Assembly (NCBI RefSeq): GCF_001510715.1
Contig: NZ_LMTJ01000005.1
Location: 796,138-860,137, forward strand
Length of the DNA: 64,000 bases
Origin: Bacillus sp. FJAT-29814
Lineage (GTDB): Bacteria; Bacillota; Bacilli; Bacillales; Cytobacillaceae
Direction: 5' to 3'
Made by a program: the position numbers and the translations under genes. Shown piece after piece: positions 50,451 through 59,378 of this stretch; the first letter of the stretch is position 1, and every line of letters starts with the position of its first letter. A model generated the notes under the pieces. That model ran no database searches and was not told the DNA's origin. It was given only the letters and a program-made list of their open reading frames with translations.

Positions 50451-51221
50451 ATGAGGTTTCAACAGACCATTGCGTTAGTAACCGGGGCCGGGAGCGGGAT
50501 TGGCCGGGCAGTTGCGATAAGACTTGCGAGCGAAGGCGCAAAGGTAATTTTAGTTGGCAGAACAAAGCGGAAGCTAGAGGAGACCGCTGCAGAAATCAAT
50601 TGTATAAGTAAAATTCCCATGGCAGAAATATTCGTGGCCGACTGTACAGATGCCGAAGATGTGGGAGAATTGGCGGAGTATATTGAACAGCATTATGGTG
50701 ATCTCCATGTGCTTGTGAATAATGCCGGCGGTTCTAGGCATAACAAAATTTTGGAAATGTCAGAGTCTGATTGGGATTATGTCCAAAATGTCAACTTGAA
50801 AAGCGTGTTTCTTGTGTCGCAGGCTATGGGGAAGATTATGGCTGCCGGTGCTGAGCGAGAGGAGCGTAACCGTGCCATCGTCAATGTCGCTTCCCTTTCC
50901 GGGCATCAGGCCGGTGCGGAAATACCGCATTACAGTGCCGCCAAGGCGGCGGTTATCAATTTTACGAGATCACTGGCGTTGGCCTTATCGAAGTATGGAA
51001 TCCGTGTGAACTCAGTCTCACCCGGTTTTGTTGAGACCCCGCTAACCGAACAGGGTCTGCAAAATGACCGATTTGTGCGGGCGATTCAAAGAAATACTGT
51101 GCTGCAAAGAGTCGGAACACCTGAAGAGATTGCCAATGTCATCGCATTTGCTGCATCACCCGAAGCTTCCTATATGACAGGTTCCGATTTGCTCGTAGAT
51201 GGCGGCTGGCTCATTAAATAG
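50451..51221 (+). CDS. Short-chain dehydrogenase/reductase
   Basis: 256 residues, classical SDR. TGAGSGIGRAVA cofactor loop, NNAGGS, catalytic serine in NVASLSGHQ, Y-x-x-x-K in HYSAAKAAV, and VDGGW near the end. R40-K43 (GRTKRKLEE) after strand 2 suggests NADP preference. Start ATG 50451 follows GAGAGGTG; the GTG at 50442 overlaps that site. In this operon it may oxidise a 3-hydroxyacyl-CoA or reduce a keto group. Confidence 0.85.
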   Translation: MRFQQTIALVTGAGSGIGRAVAIRLASEGAKVILVGRTKRKLEETAAEINCISKIPMAEIFVADCTDAEDVGELAEYIEQHYGDLHVLVNNAGGSRHNKILEMSESDWDYVQNVNLKSVFLVSQAMGKIMAAGAEREERNRAIVNVASLSGHQAGAEIPHYSAAKAAVINFTRSLALALSKYGIRVNSVSPGFVETPLTEQGLQNDRFVRAIQRNTVLQRVGTPEEIANVIAFAASPEASYMTGSDLLVDGGWLIK

Positions 51222-51265
51222 TTTTTTATCAGATTGCTATTTTAAAAGGAAAAGGGGAATTTTTT

Positions 51266-52045
51266 ATGGCAAATGAACATTTATTGGTAGAAAAGCTGGG
51301 ACCGGTTTTATCGCTGCAATTAAACCGTCCGGAAAGCCTGAATGCATTCAGTCCGGACATGATTTTGGGATTAAAGGATGCGTTGAGAAACGCGCAAAAC
51401 GATGATGATGTCCAGGTCATCGTATTATCAGGTGCCGGACGATCTTTCAGTGCCGGCGGTGATGTCAAAGGAATGGGCCAAGGCAAAGGAATTCAGGTAT
51501 ATGAGCATATTGGCAAGCTCAATGAATTGATCCTATTAATGAAAGAAATTGAAAAGCCAATTATTGCTGCTGTACATGGGTTTGCTGCCGGGGCAGGCTT
51601 TAATTTGGCGCTTGCCTGCGATTTAATCGTAGCTGCTGAGGATAGCAAATTTGCCCTTAGCTTTTCGAAAGTGGGCTTGGTATCAGATGGGGGCGGATCC
51701 TACTTCCTTCCGCAACTTGTCGGGCCGCATTTAGCAAAGCAATTCCTTTTCACTGCAGAGCCAATACCGGCAGAACGTCTCTATCAATTAGGGGTAATTA
51801 ACTATTTAGTTCCATTGGAAAAACTTCAGGAAGAAACAACAAAGTTTGCTCTCCAATTGGCTCAAGGTGCAGGCAAGGCATATGGGATGCAGAAAAAACT
51901 GGTTAATAAGGCACTGACCTCTTCATTGGAAGAAATTCTTGAGCAGGAGCGCCTGACCCAAGTGATTATGGTAGATACAGAGGATCATAAGGAAGGAATT
52001 ACTGCATTTAAAGAAAAGAGAAAGCCAGTATTTAAAGGGAAATAG
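51266..52045 (+). CDS. Crotonase-family protein, probably an isomerase (PaaG-like)
   Basis: 259 residues. Enoyl-CoA hydratase fold with SGAGRSFSAGGDVKGM and HGFAAGAGFNLALACDL. The two hydratase glutamates are both absent: the first position is asparagine (GAGFNL) and the second lies in FSKVGLVSDGGGS, where an aspartate sits as in PaaG-type delta3-delta2 isomerases. So double-bond isomerisation is more likely than hydration. Start ATG 51266 follows AAAAGGGG. Confidence 0.82.
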   Translation: MANEHLLVEKLGPVLSLQLNRPESLNAFSPDMILGLKDALRNAQNDDDVQVIVLSGAGRSFSAGGDVKGMGQGKGIQVYEHIGKLNELILLMKEIEKPIIAAVHGFAAGAGFNLALACDLIVAAEDSKFALSFSKVGLVSDGGGSYFLPQLVGPHLAKQFLFTAEPIPAERLYQLGVINYLVPLEKLQEETTKFALQLAQGAGKAYGMQKKLVNKALTSSLEEILEQERLTQVIMVDTEDHKEGITAFKEKRKPVFKGK

Positions 52046-52102
52046 TAGGGAAGGGCAGATGAAACCAGTCCAGTTTGCGGAGTAGAAAGGGTGAACCAAT
52101 CG

Positions 52103-53098
52103 ATGAAAACAGTTGAAACTGTAACAGGTCCTATCCCAGTAGACCAGTTAGGAAAGACACTTATTCACGAACACTTTATTTTTGGATACCCGGGCTTTCA
52201 AGGTGATGTAACACTGGGGGCTTTTAACGAAGAACAGGCATTGGAGACAGCGATTGCTGCTGCAAGGTTCATGCAAAGCTTCGGAATACGGACCGTTGTC
52301 GACCCGACCCCTAACGAGTGTGGCAGAGATCCGTTGTTTTTGAAAAAAGTCTCCGAAGCTACGGGCCTGCAAATTATTTGTGCTACTGGCTATTATTTTG
52401 AAGGAGAGGGAGCAACTCCTTACTTTAGGTTCAGGGCAGGTCTTGGTACTGCAGAAGAAGATATTTATGAAATGTTTAAAACTGAAATTACTAAGGGAAT
52501 CGCAGGAACAGGAATTAAACCAGGGGTTATAAAACTAGCGTCAAGTAAAAATCAGATTTCCAAATATGAGAAAATGTTTTTCCGGGCTGCAGCGCGGGTC
52601 CAGCAGGAAACCGGTACCATTATTTTAACCCATACCCAGGAAGGGACAATGGGGCCAGAACAGGCGAAAATGCTGATTGAGCTTGGGGCAGATCCAAGCA
52701 AAATTATTATTGGCCATATGTGTGGAAACACCGACCCTGACTATCACAAGGCAGTATTGGAGCAAGGCGTTCGGATTGCCTTTGACCGTTTTGGGCTGCA
52801 GGGGTCCGTTGGTGCTCCTTTTGACCATGAACGCGTGGCGACATTATTAACCTTAATTCAGCAAGGATATGAAGATCAAATTTTACTGGCCCATGATACT
52901 GTCAATGTCTGGCTCGGGCGTCCTCCTGTAATGAATGAACTAGTGGCGAAATTAGTTGAAAATTGGCATCCTGGAAATGTCTTTGAAAATATATTGCCAA
53001 AACTGCGTGAACAGGGCGTGACCGAAACCCAAATCGATAAAATGCTCGGCGGCAACGCGGTCGGCCTATTTGCCGGGGAACCGGCGAAAGTAATATAG
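52103..53098 (+). CDS. Phosphotriesterase-family metal hydrolase (PTE/lactonase-like)
   Basis: 331 residues, amidohydrolase TIM barrel with all metal ligands in place: H22 and H24 in LIHEHF, carboxylated lysine K144 in VIKLAS, H177 in LTHTQEG, H205 in GHMCGN and D265 in LAHDT. Enzymes of the PTE family in bacteria are mainly lactonases or act on phosphate esters. Start ATG 52103 follows AAAGGGTG; GTG 52091 is in frame but abuts that site. Last gene of the operon. In this context opening of a lactone, or removal of phosphate, is the natural guess. Confidence 0.82.
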   Translation: MKTVETVTGPIPVDQLGKTLIHEHFIFGYPGFQGDVTLGAFNEEQALETAIAAARFMQSFGIRTVVDPTPNECGRDPLFLKKVSEATGLQIICATGYYFEGEGATPYFRFRAGLGTAEEDIYEMFKTEITKGIAGTGIKPGVIKLASSKNQISKYEKMFFRAAARVQQETGTIILTHTQEGTMGPEQAKMLIELGADPSKIIIGHMCGNTDPDYHKAVLEQGVRIAFDRFGLQGSVGAPFDHERVATLLTLIQQGYEDQILLAHDTVNVWLGRPPVMNELVAKLVENWHPGNVFENILPKLREQGVTETQIDKMLGGNAVGLFAGEPAKVI

Positions 53099-53104
53099 TT
53101 TTGT

Positions 53105-53138
53105 AAAGAGGTCTTGATTGAATTCAAGGCCTCTTTTT
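53105..53138 (+). terminator. Intrinsic terminator of the kinase operon
   Basis: AAAGAGG..CCTCTTT with inner CTTGA/TTCAAG pairing, then T run. Confidence 0.9.
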
Positions 53139-53146
53139 AATGAATA

Positions 53147-53174
53147 TTAACAAATCATGAACAAACTATTAATT
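53147..53174 (+). promoter_or_regulatory. Three 11-bp direct repeats upstream of the first response regulator
   Basis: TTAACA (53147), TGAACA (53158) and TTAATT (53169) repeat with an 11-bp period. This is the arrangement used by OmpR/PhoB regulators such as PhoP. A similar array stands before htrA. Confidence 0.55.
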
Positions 53175-53266
53175 AATCGAGAAGATTGGGCCTGATGGTT
53201 TGCCATAAACCTAAATTTGTTTACACTAATAGTAGGAATGTTTTTTATAGCGGGAGATGAGTTTTA

Positions 53267-53962
53267 GTGAAAATCCTAGTGATTGAAGATAATAAAAGTG
53301 TTTGTCAAATGATTGAGATGTTCTTTGCCAAAGAAGGAATACAAGGTGAATTCGTCCATGACGGACTGTTAGGTTATAACCGGATTAAAACAGGAATTTG
53401 GGATGCCGCGATTGTCGACTGGATGCTGCCGGGAATGGACGGGGTGACGATTTGCCGCAAGGTTCGAGAAGAAAAAATTAACGTTCCAATCATAATGTTG
53501 ACTGCCAAGGACAGTGAATCCGATCAGGTTCTCGGCCTGGAAATGGGAGCTGACGATTATGTGACCAAGCCGTTCAGTCCGTTGACGTTGATGGCACGAA
53601 TTAAAGCGGTCACCAGACGTTTCCAAACCCAATCGCCAAAAGAACAGGATGGCGTCGTTCATACCGACCATTTTCAAGTAAACAAAACGACAAGGGAAGT
53701 TGTGGTGGACGAGCAGCCGATTACGAATTTAACTCCGAAAGAGTTTGATTTGCTGTATTTTATGGTAGAGCATCCGCGCCAGGTTTTCTCAAGGGAGCAA
53801 TTGCTGGAACGTGTGTGGGGCTATCAGTTTTACGGGGATGAACGGACTGTTGACGTTCACATTAAACGGCTGCGAAAAAAGGTGGAAACGTCCGCGCAGC
53901 CTTTCTTCCATACTGTTTGGGGAGTAGGGTACAAGTTTGATGACACAGCCAAAGCAGATTAA
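53267..53962 (+). CDS. OmpR/PhoB-family response regulator
   Basis: 231 residues. Receiver domain with D51 in IVDWMLPGMDG, acidic pair E7-D8, lysine in DYVTKPFSP. The winged helix of the OmpR type follows (LTPKEFDLLYFMVEHPRQVFSREQLLERVWGY, ERTVDVHIKRLRKK; read in parts). GTG start follows GGGAGATG. Overlaps the kinase gene by 23 nt. It likely controls its own operon and htrA, judged from matching direct repeats. Confidence 0.92.
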   Translation: MKILVIEDNKSVCQMIEMFFAKEGIQGEFVHDGLLGYNRIKTGIWDAAIVDWMLPGMDGVTICRKVREEKINVPIIMLTAKDSESDQVLGLEMGADDYVTKPFSPLTLMARIKAVTRRFQTQSPKEQDGVVHTDHFQVNKTTREVVVDEQPITNLTPKEFDLLYFMVEHPRQVFSREQLLERVWGYQFYGDERTVDVHIKRLRKKVETSAQPFFHTVWGVGYKFDDTAKAD

Positions 53963-55364
53963 GTTTCGCTACTTTTTCCAACAATTTATTAGTCATATAA
54001 GTGTCATCATCGTTGCATTTTTATTATTGAGTCTGATTTTCGCCCATTATGTTGAAAACTTGGTTTATGAAAATAAAGCGGATGAATTAATCGACTTTGG
54101 GGCAGCGATTCTTGCAGATATGAAAGAAAATCCGTTGGCAACCGACCAGATTTTAAAACAATACAGTTCTGTTTTGGCAGCAAGAAAAATGAGCTTCAGC
54201 ATGTTTGACCGAAACGGGAAAATATATTTGGTCGGAAAGAAGGGGCCAGTACTTGAAGGATTGGATGACAAGCAATGGAATCAACTTAAAAATGGCAAGA
54301 CGGTTATTGTCAATAGCGATTATAAAGCGTTTGACCAGGACGGGGTAACCTTTGTAGTCCTGCCTTATCTCGACAATGGCCGGTTTTATGGCGGGGTGTT
54401 ATTGACTTCCCCGATTAGCGGCTCTGTGGAAATGATTAAACAAATCAATAAGTTTTTATTATATACGATTTTAATCGGCTTGGCAGTTTCCTTTTTTCAA
54501 AGTACCGTGTTGTCAAGAATCCACGTCTATCGGATAAAAAGGCTACGTGAAGCTACTTCCCAAGTGTCAGCAGGAAATTATGATGTAAAAGTGCATTCCT
54601 CCAATTTTGATGAAATTGGTGAACTGGCCAATGACTTCAACCACATGGTCGATAAAATTAACAAATCCATGGAGGAAATTGAAAGCTTGGAAAACAGAAG
54701 ACGGCAGTTTATGGCCGATGTTTCCCATGAAATGCGGACGCCGCTAACCACTATCAGCGGGGTCATCGAAGGATTAAAAAACAACATGATATCAGACGAA
54801 GATAAGGAACGTGGCATTAACCTTGTCAGCCAGGAGGCAAGGCGGTTGATTCGCCTCGTCAATGAAAACCTTGACTATGAAAAAATTCGCTCGAATCAAA
54901 TACAGTTATTTAAAGAAGAAATTCAAGTTCAGGAAGTCTTGGAAATCATTCAGGAGCAATTAAGCTTCCAGGCAGAAGAGAAGCATAATCAAATTATTGT
55001 TGAAGCGCCGGAAGAGCTATACGTTGAGGCAGATTATGACCGCCTTGTCCAAATCTTGATTAATATAACGAAAAATAGTATCCAATTTACAAATGAAGGT
55101 ACGATTTGGCTGAGGGGGCGTCAAGAGAACGATATGGTCATTATGGAAGTGGAGGATACCGGAATTGGCATCGATCCGGGGGAGGTTGAAAAAATTTGGC
55201 GCCGGTTTTATAAGGCGGACATTTCCCGCACCAGCAACCCCTATGGTGAATTTGGTCTGGGCCTTTCCATTGTAAAGCAATTGGTGCTTCTCCATAACGG
55301 GGAAATTAACGTCTTTAGTGAAAAGGGGAAAGGAACAAAATTTGTGATCCGCTTTCCAAAATAA
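53940..55364 (+). CDS. Sensor histidine kinase next to htrA
   Basis: 474 residues. Membrane segments at about 14-38 and 165-187 enclose an extracytoplasmic sensor of about 125 residues. A HAMP region (RLREATSQVSAGNY), HisKA with phosphorylated H263 (DVSHEMRTPL) and HATPase_c (NITKNS, DTGIGI, GLGLSI) follow. It probably senses a cell-envelope or secretion stress, because the HtrA gene follows; CssS in B. subtilis has an analogous role but is not clearly the same protein. The start overlaps the regulator gene. Confidence 0.9.
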   Translation: MTQPKQIKFRYFFQQFISHISVIIVAFLLLSLIFAHYVENLVYENKADELIDFGAAILADMKENPLATDQILKQYSSVLAARKMSFSMFDRNGKIYLVGKKGPVLEGLDDKQWNQLKNGKTVIVNSDYKAFDQDGVTFVVLPYLDNGRFYGGVLLTSPISGSVEMIKQINKFLLYTILIGLAVSFFQSTVLSRIHVYRIKRLREATSQVSAGNYDVKVHSSNFDEIGELANDFNHMVDKINKSMEEIESLENRRRQFMADVSHEMRTPLTTISGVIEGLKNNMISDEDKERGINLVSQEARRLIRLVNENLDYEKIRSNQIQLFKEEIQVQEVLEIIQEQLSFQAEEKHNQIIVEAPEELYVEADYDRLVQILINITKNSIQFTNEGTIWLRGRQENDMVIMEVEDTGIGIDPGEVEKIWRRFYKADISRTSNPYGEFGLGLSIVKQLVLLHNGEINVFSEKGKGTKFVIRFPK

Positions 55365-55377
55365 AAGTTATGATTTT

Positions 55378-55407
55378 AAGCTGCAGGTCTGCCTGCGGCT
55401 TTTTTTC
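55378..55407 (+). terminator. Intrinsic terminator after the first two-component operon
   Basis: AAGC.GCAGG/CCTGC.GCTT stem with T8. Confidence 0.88.
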
Positions 55408-55443
55408 GTCTTTGACAATTTTTCTTGGTTCTTTCCAAAAGCC

Positions 55444-55471
55444 GTTAAAGTTTGTTAATAATTTCTTAAGA
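55444..55471 (+). promoter_or_regulatory. Direct-repeat operator of htrA
   Basis: GTTAAAG (55444), GTTAATA (55454) and CTTAAGA (55465) repeat with 10-11-bp spacing, as expected for an OmpR-type regulator. TAAAGT at 55481-55486 is a possible -10. The repeats resemble those at 53147. Confidence 0.55.
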
Positions 55472-55529
55472 TTTGTCAGGTAAAGTAGGGACAAGTAAGT
55501 AATTATCCATTTAAAGGAGCGCGATTAAT

Positions 55530-56786
55530 ATGGATTTTCGCGAAAATAATGAAATAAATATTGAAGTGGAGACACTTAAAAAGGAAATCAGGGAAATCGA
55601 GCAGAGGAGAAAGCCCAAGAAACAATTTGTAAAAGGGTTTGCATCAATGCTGGCAGCTGGAGTAATAGGCTCAGCATTGACTTTGGGGCTTCTGCCGCAT
55701 ACTGATTACCTGGATAAGTTATACCCAAATCAGGCACAGGGGGGTTCTGAACAAACTGGGAGCACCAACAACACAGTAAAACCGGTGACAGCAAAGGCCA
55801 CTGCTGTTTCCGCTGGTTCGATTGCCGATACTGTTGAGCAAATATCAAAAGCAATTGTCGGCATTGTCAACTTTCAGCAGCAAAATAACAATTATTTTCG
55901 GTCCAATAATCCTTCCCAAGAATCAGTCGAAAGTGGCACTGGTTCCGGGGTTATTTTTCAAAAAAATAATGATAGTGCGTATATTGTAACCAATAATCAC
56001 GTTATTGAAGGAGCGACGAAGCTTGAGGTATCTTTGTATAACGGGGAGAAGACAACAGCGGAAGTGGTCGGTACTGATGCTTTAACAGACTTGGCTGTTA
56101 TCAAAATCGATGCCAAATATGTTACCTCAACAGCACAATTCGGTGATTCGTCGACACTTCGACCGGGGGATCAAGTATACGCCATTGGGAACCCGCTTGG
56201 CCTTAACCTATCTCGGACGGTTACCCAAGGGATTGTTAGTGCAACAAATCGGAGCATTGCCGTTTCAACATCTGCAGGGGACTGGGAAACAAATGTCATT
56301 CAGACAGATGCCGCAATCAACCCGGGTAATAGCGGCGGTGCTTTAATAAATCTGCAAGGACAGGTTATCGGCATCAATAGTTTGAAAATTTCTGAGAGCG
56401 GTGTGGAAGGCCTCGGGTTTGCAATACCGAGCAATGATGTTATTCCAATCGTTAATCAATTAATTAAAAATGGAAAAATTGAACGTCCATATTTGGGGGT
56501 TGGGTTAGCTGACCTTAACCAAGTGTCAGAAATGTATTGGCAGGGTGTTCCGGAAAACATCTCAAAAGGCGTTATGGTTATGAATATCGATCCAAATTCA
56601 GCGGCCGCAAGCGCAGGTCTGCAGGTTAATGATATTATTGTCTCGATGAATGGAACAGAAATTGCCAATTCATCTGATTTGAGGAAATATTTATATACGA
56701 AGGCAAAGACGGGTGATGAACTAAAACTGGGTGTTTACCGAAATGGCAAAACCATCACCTTAAATGTGAAGTTAACGGAAAAATAA
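55530..56786 (+). CDS. HtrA-type serine protease/chaperone
   Basis: 418 residues. Cytoplasmic N-terminal tail (about 35), one membrane anchor (GFASMLAAGVIGSALTLGLL), serine-rich linker, trypsin-like domain with H157 (NNHVIEG), D187 (LTDLAVIK) and S268 (NPGNSGGAL), and a C-terminal PDZ domain (from about 320). Acts outside the membrane on misfolded secreted proteins. This is the size of HtrA, HtrB and YyxA of B. subtilis; which one it matches cannot be decided. Start ATG 55530 follows AAAGGAG. The two-component genes upstream are likely regulators. Confidence 0.93.
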   Translation: MDFRENNEINIEVETLKKEIREIEQRRKPKKQFVKGFASMLAAGVIGSALTLGLLPHTDYLDKLYPNQAQGGSEQTGSTNNTVKPVTAKATAVSAGSIADTVEQISKAIVGIVNFQQQNNNYFRSNNPSQESVESGTGSGVIFQKNNDSAYIVTNNHVIEGATKLEVSLYNGEKTTAEVVGTDALTDLAVIKIDAKYVTSTAQFGDSSTLRPGDQVYAIGNPLGLNLSRTVTQGIVSATNRSIAVSTSAGDWETNVIQTDAAINPGNSGGALINLQGQVIGINSLKISESGVEGLGFAIPSNDVIPIVNQLIKNGKIERPYLGVGLADLNQVSEMYWQGVPENISKGVMVMNIDPNSAAASAGLQVNDIIVSMNGTEIANSSDLRKYLYTKAKTGDELKLGVYRNGKTITLNVKLTEK

Positions 56787-56839
56787 TAATTCCTATTAAG
56801 AGGTAAAATAACCCCAATATGAATTCCGGGGTGAGCAAT

Positions 56840-57253
56840 ATGAATCGGGTTGGCAGATATGCATCCAGTGAAGAGGCAGATGATTTAACACTAATGAATA
56901 TGGTTCTTGAGCTGCCGGAAAAAGATAAGATGTTGATGTGGTCTGAAGGCTATATTGATTTAGTCATTGAAAAGCTGCCTAGTTACGCCAGAGATATCCT
57001 TGAAACGCGTATAAGTAAATGGGATGATACGGTGGCATACTACCGGCTGCAGTTAGAAGGTATTGCCGCTGAAGAAGAATTTAAGAAAAAGCTAATGGGC
57101 GAGCGAAAAGAGTTCGCCCTTTTTGTCAATGAGCGTTATCCGGAGTTTACATCATTGCTTTTTCTGATTTATGACGGGAATCTAAAGGATGGTGACTTGA
57201 GAAGGTTTGTTTACCGTCGCAGGTTTGGAGCACATAAAAAATATCTCCACTAA
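56840..57253 (+). CDS. Hypothetical helical protein downstream of htrA
   Basis: 137 residues, charged and helical, with no signal peptide or membrane segment. NRVGRYASSEEADDLTLMNM at the front and a basic C terminus (RRFVYRRRFGAHKKYLH). ATG 56840 follows GGGGTG. Note that ACCCC (56811-56815) can pair with GGGGT (56828-56832), which would hide this site. No family recognised. Confidence 0.65.
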   Translation: MNRVGRYASSEEADDLTLMNMVLELPEKDKMLMWSEGYIDLVIEKLPSYARDILETRISKWDDTVAYYRLQLEGIAAEEEFKKKLMGERKEFALFVNERYPEFTSLLFLIYDGNLKDGDLRRFVYRRRFGAHKKYLH

Positions 57254-57455
57254 CATTACCAAATACATACAGTGGGTTCCTTTTTCCGGCATTCATTCAA
57301 TTTTTTATTCCGGGAGGCGAATCATCGGCTCTTTTTTGTTTTGGCATCCAACAGGGACACAGGCTAGCCCCTATGTTCACGATTTTTTCACTTTTTTTTC
57401 AGAAAAGATTGCTATGATTATAGTATAAGGGACTTTTCGGAAAAGAGTGATCATA

Positions 57456-58136
57456 ATGAATATTTTATTGGCAGAAGATGATGCTCGGCTTGGAAAACTA
57501 ATGACCCACTTGTTGAAAAATGAATTTCATCAGGTTGATTGGGTTAATAATGGCATAGATGCCTATGACTATGCCCGCCTTACTCATTATGACATCATTA
57601 TCTTGGATTGGATGATGCCGGGAGAAAACGGATTAACGGTCTGTAAGCGGCTTCGCGACAAAGGCATTGAAAGCGGTATTCTTTTCGTAACGGCGAAAGA
57701 TGCCAATCACGACATTATTACGGGATTGGATTCAGGGGCAGATGACTATATAGTTAAACCTTTTGAATTTGATCAGCTATTAGCCCGAATTCGCGCAATA
57801 AGCCGCAGAAAAGCAAAGCCTCTACAAGAAAACGTTATTGCGATCCAAGAATTTACCCTCGATTTAAACACTCATGAATTGCAACGAAATGGTTCCGTCA
57901 TCGATTTGACGAAAAAAGAATATCAGCTACTTGAGGTATTAATGCGTAATGCCAATCAAATCGTGACAAGGGAAATCTTGTTTGAAAAATTATGGGGCTA
58001 CGATTGCGAGGTATCGGATAACGCCCTTGACGCACTAGTCAAATTGGTGCGAAAAAAAATTGACCTCCCCGGCCGTCAGTCATTTATTCAAAATGTCCGC
58101 GGAATCGGCTATAAAGTGAGAAACGGCCATGTTTAA
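57456..58136 (+). CDS. OmpR-family response regulator (second system)
   Basis: 226 residues. Receiver with acidic residues LLAEDDARLG, phosphorylated D51 in IILDWMMPGENG and lysine in DYIVKPFEF; OmpR winged helix with LTKKEYQLLEVLM and ALDALVKLVRKK. ATG 57456 has AGAGTGA upstream; GTG 57447 overlaps that site. The kinase start overlaps its stop (8 nt). Confidence 0.9.
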   Translation: MNILLAEDDARLGKLMTHLLKNEFHQVDWVNNGIDAYDYARLTHYDIIILDWMMPGENGLTVCKRLRDKGIESGILFVTAKDANHDIITGLDSGADDYIVKPFEFDQLLARIRAISRRKAKPLQENVIAIQEFTLDLNTHELQRNGSVIDLTKKEYQLLEVLMRNANQIVTREILFEKLWGYDCEVSDNALDALVKLVRKKIDLPGRQSFIQNVRGIGYKVRNGHV

Positions 58137-59367
58137 CAAAGTAAAAACTAGGCTGACTATGATCTACACATTATCATTGGTGTGTCTGTTAATCTCGTTT
58201 ATAGCCTTACTTTATGTAATTATTTCATATGAAATAATAGATAAAAATGTTGAGGAATTAAAGGCTTATTTAAATAAAGAAAAAGAAGATTTAGTGGAAG
58301 AACTTTATGAAGATGACCACCACGATCTGGACTATGAACCGAACCGAACCGTTTTTTATTATATTTACAATCAATCTGGCGAACTGGTTTATGGTGAGGA
58401 GACAAAGCCATCGTTAAATCAATGGATCGAAAAAAACATAAATTTGTCGAAACGAGAACAGGTAAAAAGACTGGAATGGGGAAAAGAACACCTTCTTGTT
58501 ATGAATGCGTCTTTAGACCAGCATGGATTTGTCATTTTAGGCATGGATATCACAGCTGAGAGACATTTGATTCAAAGAATTACCTTGATTTTAATTGTCC
58601 TGACGCTGTTATTTTGCGGCATCTTTGCCCTCTTAGGCCATTATTTAGCCGGACAAGCGATAAAACCAATTAAGCTAGCATTCGATAAACAGGAGAAATT
58701 TGTTTCTGATGCCTCACATGAATTGCGAACACCGCTAAGCATTTTCTATAGTTCGGTTGATCTGCTAACGAGGGAAGAAAAAGACCGATTAAGCCCGTTT
58801 GGACATGAGGTGCTGGAAGATGTGAAAACGGAAGCACGTTTAATGAACAAATTGGTGGAAGATTTGTTATTTCTAGCAAGAAGCGATAAAAACTACCTGA
58901 ACCTGGATTTAAAGAAAGTGAACCTATCGGAGCTATTCAATTCAATAGGTAAAAGGTTTTTACGATTGCGAGCCGAAGGAATTCAATTGATAGAAAACAT
59001 CCAGCAAGGAGTTTATTTTACCTGTGATGAAACTAGGATCCAGCAATTAGTTTATATCCTGCTTGATAATGCTTTCCGATACACAAAGGAAGGAAAGGTA
59101 ACCCTGACCTTAACGCTTGAGGCAGGACAAATAAGGTTTATCATTGAAGACACCGGATGCGGAATCGCAGCTGAAAAACTGCCATTTATTTTTGATCGTT
59201 TTTACCGAGGGGACGAAACGAGGGAGAAAGGCGGTGCAGGCTTGGGTCTGTCTATTGCACAATCCATAGTTAATGCTCACGGAGGTAAAATATCGGCCAC
59301 CAGCAGGCTGGGTCAGGGCACTGCATTTACCGTTATTTTTACAGAAAAACAGGAACCGGCAGCTTGA
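58129..59367 (+). CDS. Sensor histidine kinase (second system)
   Basis: 412 residues. Membrane segments at about 10-32 and 152-174 bracket an acidic extracytoplasmic part with histidines (EELYEDDHHDLDYEPN), which could bind metal or cations. HisKA with H197 (DASHELRTPL) follows directly with little HAMP, then HATPase_c (LDNAFRYT, DTGCGI, GLGLSI). It resembles BaeS/YkoH-type kinases. A convergent redox operon (59379-61742) starts beyond it; the stalk protein there is also strongly acidic. Confidence 0.88.
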   Translation: MFNKVKTRLTMIYTLSLVCLLISFIALLYVIISYEIIDKNVEELKAYLNKEKEDLVEELYEDDHHDLDYEPNRTVFYYIYNQSGELVYGEETKPSLNQWIEKNINLSKREQVKRLEWGKEHLLVMNASLDQHGFVILGMDITAERHLIQRITLILIVLTLLFCGIFALLGHYLAGQAIKPIKLAFDKQEKFVSDASHELRTPLSIFYSSVDLLTREEKDRLSPFGHEVLEDVKTEARLMNKLVEDLLFLARSDKNYLNLDLKKVNLSELFNSIGKRFLRLRAEGIQLIENIQQGVYFTCDETRIQQLVYILLDNAFRYTKEGKVTLTLTLEAGQIRFIIEDTGCGIAAEKLPFIFDRFYRGDETREKGGAGLGLSIAQSIVNAHGGKISATSRLGQGTAFTVIFTEKQEPAA

Positions 59368-59377
59368 AGGCTGCCGG
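59356..59377. terminator. Hairpin between convergent kinase and ferric-reductase genes
   Basis: CCGGCAGC/GCTGCCGG, 8-bp stem over the kinase stop codon; T-rich on the downstream side. Confidence 0.7.
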
Positions 59378-59378
59378 A

